DNA from: Jackrogersella multiformis
Taxonomy: Eukaryota; Ascomycota; Sordariomycetes; Xylariales; Hypoxylaceae
Assembly (NCBI GenBank): GCA_902806575.1
Contig: CADCXD010000009.1
Span: forward strand, 1,054,001-1,118,000
DNA length: 64,000 bases
Reading direction: 5' to 3'
The notes beneath the pieces were generated by a model. That model saw only the letters and a list, made by a program, of their open reading frames with translations. It made no database searches and was not told the DNA's origin. This document shows positions 50,427-62,649 of this stretch, piece by piece (the stretch's first letter is position 1; every line of letters begins with the position of its first letter). The position numbers and the translations under genes were made by a program.

Positions 50427-53235
50427 CGTATTAAAATTATAATTAAATAATATTTTTAAAAATAAATATATCGAAACGAAAAAAATTCGAAATTATAATA
50501 TTTTATATAAATATACTTTAAAATAAAATTAATATAAAAATTAATATAAATAAATAAATAATAAATAAATAATTAGTTTAATTTAATTATTTTAATTTAG
50601 TTTTAACGTTTATTTTATTTTTAAAAAATTTAATTTAATTTTAAATATATTCTTTCGTTTATTAATATAAAATAATATAAAACATTAAATAAATTAAAAA
50701 AACGAAACGAAATTAATTTTTAAAAATATCTTAAATAAATTTATTTATATATTTATTAAATTTACGTTAAATAATAAAATTTTAAAAATTATATTAAAAA
50801 TTATAATTATAATAAACGATTAAATTATTTGTATATTATTTTTAAAAAAATTAATGAAAGTAAAAATATATTTAAATAATATCGATATAAATTACGAAAC
50901 GATTTTATATATTATATTAAATTTAATAATTTTATTAATTTATATATATAAATTATTTAATAAAATTTAACATTTAAAATATTATTTTAAATCGAAATAA
51001 ATATTTTATAAATTAAAATCGGTTTATATTTATAATTTTTTATAAAAAGGGTAAAATATATTAAATATTATTTTAATTATTATAAAAACCAAATTAAATG
51101 TTTAAATCTTTACGATAAATTAAAACTTAAAAATTTATCGCTTTAATTATTTTATATAATAATTTAAGATTTTATTATAAATGTATTAAAAATTTTAAGT
51201 AAAAAATATATATAATTTATTAAAAGAGGTATTTATTTCGATATAATATTGATAATTATATATAAATTTATTAAAAAATTGATTTTAATATGTAAATATA
51301 TTAAATATAAAATTTATTGTTAAATTATATTATTTTTTAAAATATTTTATATAAACTAACTTTAAATAAAAACGTTAACTTTAATAATAAAATATTAATA
51401 ATTCTATTGATTAATTACTCTTTTTAGATTAATAATATAATAAAATAATATAATTAAAAAGTTAAAGTAATAATTCATTATTATTATTTATTAAGCGATA
51501 TATTATGGTTAAAAATAATTTTAATAATTTTACGTTATAAATTATTGTTATTTTATTAAAAGTATTAAAGAATATAATCGATTATAATATATTAAAATAA
51601 TATTGTTAAAAAAAGTAAAAAGAAATATATTAATTTTATAACCGTTAAAATAAAAGCTTATTACGATTTAAAGTATAACTTTATTTTTCTAAAAAAGGTT
51701 TAATTAATTCATTTTAAATTATATAAAGGTTATATATCATTAAATAAATTATTTGATAAATAATTAATATAACGTACCAAATCGTTATTAATTTTAAAAC
51801 AAATCGGTAAATTTATAAGGTTATACTAATAAATTAATTTTTTAAGATCTTAAAAAAAAAATCTTTACGTAAAAAGATAATCGTAATTAAGTTAAATTGT
51901 CGTAAAAGGAAATAATAATAATTAAGTATTATACGAGATTAAACAGTTATTAAATTAATAAATAAAATGCTTTATTTTTAAATATCTTATATAATAAAAA
52001 GATTATTTATTAATTTTTAATTAATAATATTTAAAAACCTGATTTATTTAAAATGTAATAATATTATTAAATAAATATAATAAAAAATACTTTTCATTAT
52101 TTTATTAATTTTGTATTAAATTTATTAATAAATTATAACCCTTTAATATATAACGTCTTAAAAATATATAAACTTTTAATAATATATTTTTGGAATTAAT
52201 TAATAAACCAGTCATAAATGTTTTAAATAAATAACGATACTTAATTGTAAATAAATAATAATATACGTTAAATAATAAAATAATTATATATATATATTAA
52301 AACTTAATTTATTGAAAATATATTATTACATTATATTAACAATAATTAACCGATTTTTTTGTTTAATCATTAACGCCGTTAAAAATTAATAAAATTATAA
52401 GTTATAATTTTAATAAAAAGATTATTAAAAACTATAAAATTAAAATTTATTATAATATAAAAAATACGATTTATAAATAACGTTAAAAAATAAAAAGGAA
52501 GGTAAATAAATTATAAGTTATTAAATAATTACGATTAAAATAATAATTATAATTTTTATTAAAATTTTAATTTTTTTAAAATTTTTTTGTTTCATATTTA
52601 AATTATAATAAAATTTTAATTAAATTAGGAAAAACTTAAATATATCAATATTTATTCAACGATAATAAAGTATAATATATTTACTTATATTTATATTTTT
52701 TATTTATATAATTAATTTTCTTAGTTACTTTTATTCAAAAAAAGTTTTTCTTTACAATAATTTCTTTTTAAAACTTTAATTTTATAATAAAAAAATTCTT
52801 ATTCACCTTTTACTTTATAATATTTCTTATAAAAAAATTAATATTTAAGCCTTTTAAACCTTTAATTAAAAAGATTATTAATAAAGCATTTAAAATTATT
52901 AAAATATAAAACGGTAATAAACTTTATTAACGATAAAAATTTAATAAATATTATTAATTTTAAAACATATTATATAAAAATAATAAAAATCATATCGCTT
53001 CGTTTATTATTTAACGTTATTTTAATTATTAAAACGTTATTAAAAATCTTAATATATAAAATTTCTTTAATAATAATTTTTTATCGAATCATTTAAAATT
53101 AATTTAAAAAAATTAATTTATTAATTACAAAACAAAAATGATTATTAAAATATCTTTTAAAATTTGCAATAAAAATATATTTAAGATATTTTATATTAAT
53201 AAAAACGTAAAGAAAAGCATTAAAACTTTCCTAAA
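50427..53235 (+). mobile_element. Family 1 copy C, right fragment
   Basis: Continues the Family 1 internal sequence after the Family 2 insertion (matches B from about 38,115 to 41,225, through AAACGTAAAGAAA and GGACTTTC). Homology stops near 53,235 without reaching the 3' LTR, so copy C is truncated at both ends. Confidence 0.75.
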
Positions 53236-56200
53236 ACAAATAAATAAATAAATATATATATTATAATTTATAATAATATTAAGAATTTATAAAAAATCGA
53301 TTAAAATAAAAAAGTAAAACCTTTAAGTTACAAAAAAATATATATAAATACATTTAATTAATTAATAAATATACGTATTAATTTATAAACTATAACTTAT
53401 ATAATATATATATTATATTTATATATTTATTTTTATAATATTACGTTACAATATTTATATAATTTGTTTAAAATTAATTAATTAACGTATGAATAATAAC
53501 GTTTATACTTTTTTAATCTTTTTATAACGATTTTATAACTTATTATTATAAAGTTTATAAATAATTTTATTATTATTTTAATAATTGTATATTATTATTT
53601 AAAATCTTTTTTATTATATAAAAATACTTTGTTTTTTGTTTGTTTTTTTCTTTATTTTTACTTTTTTAATAATAACTTTATAAATTAACGACAAATTAAA
53701 AATAACTTTAATAATTTTTTTTATATAAAGTAATAACTTTTTAAACTCGTTTTAACCTTTAATTAATATTATTATTATAAATCTTTTAATTACCTTTACA
53801 TTTATTATTTAATAATTTTTTTAATGTTAATTTTTTAAAGTTTTAAATTAATATATTATAATTAATTATTAATAATTTTTTAAATAAATATAAAGTTAAC
53901 ATAAAACTTATTATTTATATATATAAAATAAAATAATAATAAAAAGCTTAAGCCGTTAACGTTAACGAAATATTTAAACTTTTAAACATTTTTAACGATA
54001 AATTTTTATATTTTGAAAACTTGCTTAACGTTTTATTAATTATTAATAAAAATACTCCCGTTAAATTTTCTTTTTTTAATATTATTATTAAAAGCTTAAA
54101 AATAATTAAAATTTTTAGCTTTAAATTAATTTAAAAGTTTAATATTTATCGTTTTATTTTGAATTTTAAAATTAAATGATTAATCAATAAAAAATTAAAA
54201 AATTAATTAATAAAAGTTAAATAATCCTTATAATAACGCCGTTAATAATAATATATTTTATTATAACTAATAAAATAATAAATCTTTTTTTTTATAAAAG
54301 AAAACGCTATAAAAACTTAAGATCTTTTTACACCTTATATTATACTCGTTTAAAGTAAAATCTTAAATAAAATATTCTTTACTTAAATTATTTTTATAAT
54401 ATATTTATTAGCTGTTTAATTAATAAATATTTTAATATTAAAGATAAAAAATCTTATTATTAACGTTACGTTTTAAAATATACGTATATTTCTATATAAA
54501 TAATTACCTTTTTAATTACTTTAATAATTATATTAATTATAATTATTAAATTAAAAAAAGTTATATCCTTTATTTAATATTTAATTATAATTTATATTAT
54601 TATAAATAAATATATAAATTTTATTTTTAATTATTTAATTTATTATTTATTTATTTATAATTTTTTAATAAAAATTATATCGTTACCACATAATAACTCG
54701 TTTTATATTTAATTAATTTACAATTTAAAAAAATTATTTAATTCTTTTATATAAAACATAATTAACGTTTTATTTTATAATAAAACGTTATAAAAAAGTT
54801 AAAACCCTTTTTAATTAATTAATTAATTTACTTATTATTTAAAAAATAACTTTAATTTTAATAACAAAATTACTTAAACTTTTAATATTTATTATAACTT
54901 TATTATATATGTTTTATAAATTTAATAAAACATTAAAATATTTAAATTAATTACTTAATAAGTTTTTTATAAAACCGTTAAAAATATATTTGTTATAAAT
55001 AAATAAAACATTAGAAAAAACTTACTTTATATTTTTAACGTAATTATATATTTTATATATTTATGTAATAAAACTTTATATTAATTTTTTCTTTATTTTT
55101 TATTATAAATTTAATCGTTTATTAATTAAAATATAAATTTTTTGAATATTATTTAAATTGATCTTTATATTTTTAAAAAAACGTTTTAAAATTATTATTT
55201 TTTAATTATATTAATAATTATAAATAATTTTACTTTAATTATCGAAGTTAATATAATTATTTCTTAAATTATTTTTCACATTATTAAACCGTTATATAAA
55301 AATATAATATATTTATAAAATAATCGTTTAATTTTTATATCGTTTATAAATAATACGTTATTAATAATTAATATAATTTACATTTTATCATTTTTATATT
55401 TATATTTAATTATTTAATTAATAATAATAATATATTTTAATTTAAAATTCGTAAAATAATATAAATAAAATTATTATAAAAATTATATTACATTTAATTA
55501 TTATAATTATATGAAAGATTAAACTTATGCGTGTTTTAAAAAATTTATTTAAACTTGTAAACCTTTTTTATATATTTATTAAAAACATTAAAAAATAATA
55601 ATATTAATAATATTTAATTATTATTAATTAAATTAAATTTGATAACGATTTTTTCGATATAAAAGTCGTAAAATAAAATAATTATATTTTTTTCAAATTT
55701 TTTAATTATTTTAATGTTTAAATATTAATTAATTAAACTTTTATTCTTTACTTTAAAATAAACTTTAACTTTTTAATTATTTTGTTAATTTAAAATTAAT
55801 ATAAAAATTAATATAAAAATTATGTAATTATATATATAAAATAATTTTTTTAAATATAATAATTTTTAATTTAATTAAAGTGTTTTTTAAATTTTTATAT
55901 TATAATAAAAGAAATCTCGTAATTTATATAAAACTTATAAAAGTAAAATATATTTACTTTATTTTTTAAAGCTTTTAAAAAACTTAGATATTATTAATTG
56001 TATATTTTTATTAAATATTTTAATCGTATTTTATAATTATAATTTTTATAATTTTAAAAAATTTAATTATAAACGTAATTATATAAATATTTTAAAGTAT
56101 AAAATCTTATAAAAAGATTTTATTATTAATCTTAATTTATGAATTTTAAAGTAATCGAAACTTTATTTAAAAAAAACGATATATTTTTAATTTAAATATA

Positions 56201-56310
56201 TTTTATAACTTTTTATATATTATAGTTATTAAACGTTTTCATTTTATTATAAACGTTTCAAATAAATCCATTTTTCAAAAACTATTTTATTTATTTTATT
56301 AAGTTTTTTT
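53236..56310. repeat. Unassigned AT-rich repeat, possible third family
   Basis: No gene is visible. About 53300-53420 resembles 62745-62870 (shared words AATCGATTAAA, AAAACCTTTAAGTTA-like and TATTAATTTATAA), which suggests a third repeat family at two places in the window. Extent and type are unresolved. Confidence 0.45.
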
Positions 56311-59300
56311 ATTTTTTTGTTATTTTAAAACGAGCGAGAAATGAAATAAGGATTAAAAGTTTTTATTTTATTTATTTAATTTAAAGTATAAAGTATATAT
56401 TTTTATTTAATACAAGGATTTTTATAAGGTTATATTAAAATATTAAGGTATAGAAAATCTTTATTATTGTTAATAAATATTATTCTTAAAATTATTAACG
56501 ATTTTTAGTGGATTTATTACGACGTTATTTTATTAAAGGTTTATTTTTAACTTTTTTTAACGATTTACGGTTGTTTTTTATTTGTAATATTTTTTCATTA
56601 GTTTTTATAAATTTTTAAGATATTTTTTAATAATTTACGAGTTGTTTTTATATTTATAATCTTTTTATTAAATATTTAAAACCGTTTTTTATTTAATTAA
56701 GTTTATATTTTAATACGATTTTAATTTTATATATTAAATTAATTTTTTTATTTTAATCCGTTTTAATTAATTTTAAAAAAAGATATTATTAATGAAACGG
56801 ATTATTTTTTTAAAAATTAAAAGAAAGATATATTATTAAGATAATTATATAAATGCAAAAGAATTTTAATAGGTTTAATTTATAGGTTAATTATTTTATT
56901 TATTTAGTAATTATTTATAAATTTACGCGTTATTAAAAAAGTTTTTTAAAAGGTTATTTTAAGAAATGGTATTTTTTACAAAGTTATAAGTAATTTTTTT
57001 TATTATAAATGTTTAAATTATAAAATTTTTATTATAATATGATTTTATTTTTATTATTATAAAATTTATAACGAATTTTATATTTTAACGTAAATGTTTT
57101 TATATAAAATAAATATTTATAAAAAATTTAATATTTATATTAATTAAAACGTTTAAAAGTTTTAAAAGTTTAAAATTTAAAAGTTATTTATAAGATATAA
57201 ATTTAATAATTTTAAAATATTCGTTATTAAAGTTTTATTAAAATAATAATAATAAGTGAATTTAATTAAAGTTTAAATTTATAAAGTAATAATAACGAAT
57301 AACGATTTTTATCGTTTAACTTTTTTATTTAAAAAGTTTATTTATTTAAAAATAATAAACGATAGTTATAAGTAATTACGTTTTAAATGTTTTTTATAAT
57401 TTTATTTAAAAATTAAATGCAAACTTTCGATTTTTATTTAAAATTATTTTTTTAAGATTTTTTAATTCGTTAATATTAATTACATTATAAAAATCATAAT
57501 TTAATTTTTAATAAATTATTTTTTATTTTTAAAGATAAATATTATTTTTTTAAAAATTAAATAAAAAATTAATATTAAAATATTATAAATATTGTAATAG
57601 TTTTTATTAGTTTTTTATGATTTATTTTAAGAAATTTTAAAACGAAGTTTATTATAATAATATATATAAGTAAAAGGTTTTTAAATTATATAAGTTAATA
57701 ATTATTTAATAATTTAATTTATAATCGATATAATATTTATTATTATACGTATTTTTTAATATTTTTGAAATTATTGAATAAAAAATATATAAACGACGTT
57801 ATATAATAAATTATTACTAATTTTAAATAAGTAATTAAGTTATAAAAATTAATTATAAATTTATTGTTAAGATTATTAATATTTATTATAATTATAAAAA
57901 GTTTTATATTTTTTATATGTTTATTTAAATTATTATTTAAAGGAATTATTTATAGCGGTTTTTACGATTATTTATATATAGTTAAAATTGAAAATTTATT
58001 CAATTTATTAATATTATAATTTATATTTTAAAATATTTTTAAACGACTTAACGTATTAAATATAAAGTTTAATTATTTAAATAAATAATAAACTTATATA
58101 ACGTATTATAATAAATATATAAATAAGTTAATTAATTATCAATTAACGTAATTTATAAAAATATATATTTAAAATAATTTAATTTATAATTCTTTTAATT
58201 ATAATATAATTTATTAAAATAACGATTATAATTATAAATAATTAAATCATAATTTAAAGCTTTTTCGTTATTTATATAAAATTAGGTATTTTTAATTTCG
58301 ATAAATTATAACGTATTTTTATTGTAAATAAATATTAATTAAAAAATATAATTAATTAAATTTATTAAACGAAAATGATTTTTTAAATAAAAGATTATTA
58401 CGTTAAATTTTTATTTAAACGATTTATTTATTTAAAAAAAATTATTTAAACTATAATAATATAATATTTATTTATAATAGAAAACGTGTTTAAACGTTTT
58501 AAAAAATATTAATTTAATGATAATAAAATTATATTAAATTAATTAATAATACGTTAATGTTTTTAAAGTAATTTTTTATATTTATTTTAATTTCTTTTTC
58601 TTAAAAGAAACCGTTTTATACGTTTAAAAAAGTTTTATAAATTAAGCGTAATATAAGATAAATATTTAAAATAAATTAATTATCCAAAAAAGGCAAGATT
58701 TTCAATTATCAATAAAGGGTTTTTAGTTATAAATATATTAAAAGCGTTAATTTAAAAGCTAAAGATTTTTACAAATAAATATTTTACAAAGGATTTTTTT
58801 AAAAATATAAAAATTCTTTTTTTATAAAATAAATTGAATATCGATTTTAAATAAATAAGGTATTTTTTAACGAAATTTTTAAAAAATACATCATTATTAA
58901 AAAATATTTTAATATATATTATATATGAATAAAATAATTTATTTATATATTTTTAAACGTATATTAAAAAAATGTAACATTTTATTAATATAACTATAAA
59001 TCGTTTTTAATTTTTATATTAATTACGATAATATAATATTTATTTTAAAAAAAGAAATAATTTTAAATTATAATAATAACGAGTAATTATTTAATATAAT
59101 AATTTAATTTAAACTTTATAAATTAATTATTATATGTTTTTTTTAAATATTATAAACGATATATTATATAATAAATATCGAATAAACGAAAAAATTTAAA
59201 TTTATTAATTTATTAATTTATTTATAAGTAAAACTTTTATTTAATTATTTTTAAAAATATAAACAGGTTTTTAATTTTTTTATAATAATAAATAAAATTA

Positions 59301-59498
59301 ATAAAGTTTATTAATTATACAACGAACGTGTTATTTTTAATATATATATATATATTATTTAAAATAATACGTTTAGATAAATTTATAAATTTATAAATTT
59401 TAAAAGTAAAATATCTATTAAGGATTTTTTTAATTTTAAGTTTTTTTTAATAACGTTTTTTAAGGCGATGTTAATAATTTTTATCATTTTTAAATTAT
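56311..59498 (+). mobile_element. Family 2 copy, truncated at both ends
   Basis: A partial LTR (about 56311-56437, lacking its first 45-60 bp) leads into an interior that matches the complete copy from 43950 onward (GATTTATTACGACGTTATTT matches GGTTTATCGCGACGTTATTT). Homology continues to about 59,495 and then jumps into a reverse-oriented LTR fragment. More than half of the interior is missing. The sequence is strongly RIP-mutated. Confidence 0.78.
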
Positions 59499-59639
59499 AA
59501 TAAAAATATATACCTTATACTTTAAATTAAATAAATTAAATAAAGACTTTTATTTTTTATTTTATTTTTTGTTTGTTTTAAAATAACGGAGAAATCATTG
59601 ATTTTATATATTAAAACACAACTCATAAACTCCGTACTA
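59499..59639 (-). mobile_element. Family 2 LTR fragment, reverse orientation
   Basis: About 141 bp of the LTR, lacking its first 30 bp, ending CCGTACTA. It lies at the broken end of the second Family 2 copy, in opposite orientation, so this junction is a rearrangement or an insertion plus deletion. Confidence 0.75.
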
Positions 59640-60965
59640 ATGTTTTTTTTAAAAAGAATACGTCTTATTTATATATATATATAAATATTACTTTAATTAA
59701 ATTTTAAATTTATCGTATAATTTTAAATAATTTTAAGGGTATAAAATTTAAAATATTAATAAAATTAATTTTTTAATAGCTTTATAATCGAATATATATT
59801 ATAAATAAAATTTAAGCTTTTATTAATTAAACATCTTATTATTATTATATTTTTAAATTATAACTTAATAAATAATTTTACTTTTAAAAATATCTTAATA
59901 AACTTATTAATAGTTTTTTACTTTACTTGTTTTATATTTTTAATAATTTTTTAATAATTCAAATTTTATAAATAATATATCTTTAAATTGTAATTATAAA
60001 TTCCTTATTATTTAAATATATCTTATAAATATATAATTTAAATTACTTTATAACTTAACGTTTAAAATTTTTAATTATTATTATAAAACTTTATTATTAT
60101 TTATTAAATAAAACTTAAGGATAAAACATATCGTTATATTTATTTTTAATCATTAATAAATAATATAACTTATCGTACCTTTTTTTAAAAAATAAATTTT
60201 ATAATACTTATTAAAAAATTAAAAGAATTTATGCTTTAATCGTTTCCTTAAAATTATTCGATATACGTATATTATTAAATAATGTTTATATTTAAATTTT
60301 AATATTTTATATTTTATTACTAAAATTTTTAAAAACTATTAAGCTTAAATATTTTCATTATATATACTAAAAATATTTTATATTTTCCATTAATATTAGA
60401 AAATCACTTAAAACTTTCTAAATATAAATTAATTTAATTATAAAAATAAATAAAAAAGCTTATATTTAAGAAGAATTAAATTATATTTACGTTATAATTA
60501 TTTTACTTTATACCTTTTAATAATACTTTTACTTTAACGTAATAAATAATTAAAATTATAATATTAAATCTTTTTCTTTTTTAAATAAATTTTTAAAATA
60601 ATATTAAGATAGAAACCTTTTATTATTATTACTTTTCCAAAATAAAATTATACGTAATAAAATGAAAAGTTTTATTTAATATTTACCGAAATATTTTTTT
60701 ACTTACCTTTAAAATTAAAAAATAAATAATATTAAATTAAACCATTTAATCTTTTTATTAAAAACTTAAAATAATTTATAAAGTTAAACGTTTTATAAAA
60801 ATTAATAATAATACTTTTTAAAAATAAATAATAACTTATGTTTATAATTACGTAAATACTTAAAACATCATAATTTTAATTACCGATATTTAAAATTAAA
60901 ATTTTATTTTTATTTAAAAACGTTAAATTTATTATAACAATAATTCTATTTTTTAATTAATCTTT

Positions 60966-61136
60966 TAATACAACCTTATAAAGGTCCTTACATTAAATAA
61001 AAATATATATCTTATACTTTAAATTAAATAAATAAAATAAGGATTTTCAGTTTTTATTTTATTTCTTGTCCGTTTTAAAACAATGGAGAAACCATTAATC
61101 TTATATATTAAAGCATACCTTATAAGGTCCGTATTA
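60966..61136 (-). mobile_element. Family 2 solo LTR, reverse orientation
   Basis: 171 bp, TAATACAACCTT to GGTCCGTATTA. Flanks are CTTT(T) on both sides; the exact duplication is ambiguous by one base because of the T run. Confidence 0.85.
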
Positions 61137-62042
61137 CTTTTATTAATTATTTTATCCTTTTTTTATTATATTTTTAGCCTTTTAATTATCACGCTTTTAC
61201 TTTTTAAACATTTTTAATAATCTTTCTTTTAAATTATCGTTAACTTAAAAATTAATACATAATTTATATAATTTTACATTAATTTTTATTAATTTTATAA
61301 ATTTACTTATTAATAATATTAATAATTAAATATTATAAAATATCGTATTTTTTAAAGTTTTATTTATACCTTTAAACTTTTTAATTTTAATAAAAGTATT
61401 TATTTATATTACCGTTTAATTTATCGTTAAATAAATTAATAAATTTATTAAACTTATCCGTTAAATTATTTAATAAATTAAAAATAACTTATATACCTTT
61501 AAAAAAATTTACTTTTATTTTAACCCTTTTAAAATTAAAGTTAAAAACTATTTTAATAATCTTTTATAAAAAACGTTTATTTAATTTATAATTATTAATT
61601 TTAAAAGTTGATATTAAATTAAATATTTATTTATTTTAAAATAAATTTCACCTTTATAACTTATAAAAATCCTTTATTATAAATTAATTTATTAAAAATA
61701 TCACATTTTAAACTTTACTTTTTCAGTATAAATAAAATAAAAATATTTTATATAACTTGTTTTAATTTAAATAATTATTAAAATAATAATAAGTTTATAA
61801 TTAATATTAAATATTTACATAAATCTTCGTATATTTTTAATTTTTATATAAAATATTATATAAGGATTAATTTAAAAATATTTCGGTATATTATTTTTTA
61901 AATTTAATTACCGATTTAAAGAATCGTTTAATTAATAGCTTAAACTTTAAAGGAATTTCTCCTCATAAATTGTAAAAATTTTTATTGAAAGTTTATTAAT
62001 TTTTACATTCGTAATTAATTTTTATAACCGTGATAAACTTTA

Positions 62043-62213
62043 TAATACGACCTTATAAAGGTCCTTCCATTAAATAAAAATATATACCTTATATTTTAAA
62101 TTAAATAAATAAAATAAGGACTTTTAATCCTTATCTTATTTCTCGCCCGTTCTGAAACAACGGAGAAACCATTAATCTTACATATTAAAACACACCTTAT
62201 ATGGTCCGTATTA
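62043..62213 (-). mobile_element. Family 2 solo LTR, reverse orientation, least mutated
   Basis: 171 bp with exact duplication CTTTA (62038-62042 and 62214-62218). It keeps more C and G than other copies (TCTCGCCCGTTCTGAAACAA), so it is a good guide to the original LTR. Confidence 0.9.
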
Positions 62214-62478
62214 CTTTATTTAAACTAAATTTTAAATTTTAAAAATATAATGTATTTTTTATTTAAATTAATTTTTAAATAAAAGATAAAAACGCTTTAA
62301 AATTAATATTATTCCATACGTTTAAATTAATATTATATAATTTATTTTATTTCATATAAAGTTAATAAAAAATAAAATATCAGGTAAAAAAATTAATACT
62401 TTTTAAAAACTTAATTTCTTTAACGTAAAAAGTTTAATAATAATGTTATAATAAAATAAAAATATAATAATAAATCTT

Positions 62479-62649
62479 TAGTACGGACTTTATAAGGTTT
62501 GTTTTAATATATAAGATTAATTGTTTTTTCGTTATTTTAAAACGAGCGAGAAGTAAAATAAAAACTAAAAGTCCTTATCTTATTTATTTAATTTAAACTA
62601 TAAAATATATATCTCCAATTAAGGTAAGGACCTTTATAAGGTCGCATTA
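62479..62649 (+). mobile_element. Family 2 solo LTR, forward orientation
   Basis: 171 bp, TAGTACGGACTT to GGTCGCATTA. Flanks ATCTT (62474-62478) and ATTTT (62650-62654) differ by one C/T. Confidence 0.87.

Larger units (their letters stand above)
59640..62478. other. AT-rich segment with two solo LTRs, otherwise unassigned
   Basis: Apart from the Family 2 solo LTRs at 60966-61136 and 62043-62213 I see no gene and no confident match to the other repeats here. Confidence 0.5.

Noticed and set aside
22032..62649. First reading of the 171-bp units as MITEs, because both ends carry CGACCTTATAA-like inverted words
   Set aside because: Two units in direct orientation bound a 6.3-kb interior with an exact CGTAT duplication, and solo units have 5-bp duplications and TG/CA-derived ends. 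This fits LTRs better.
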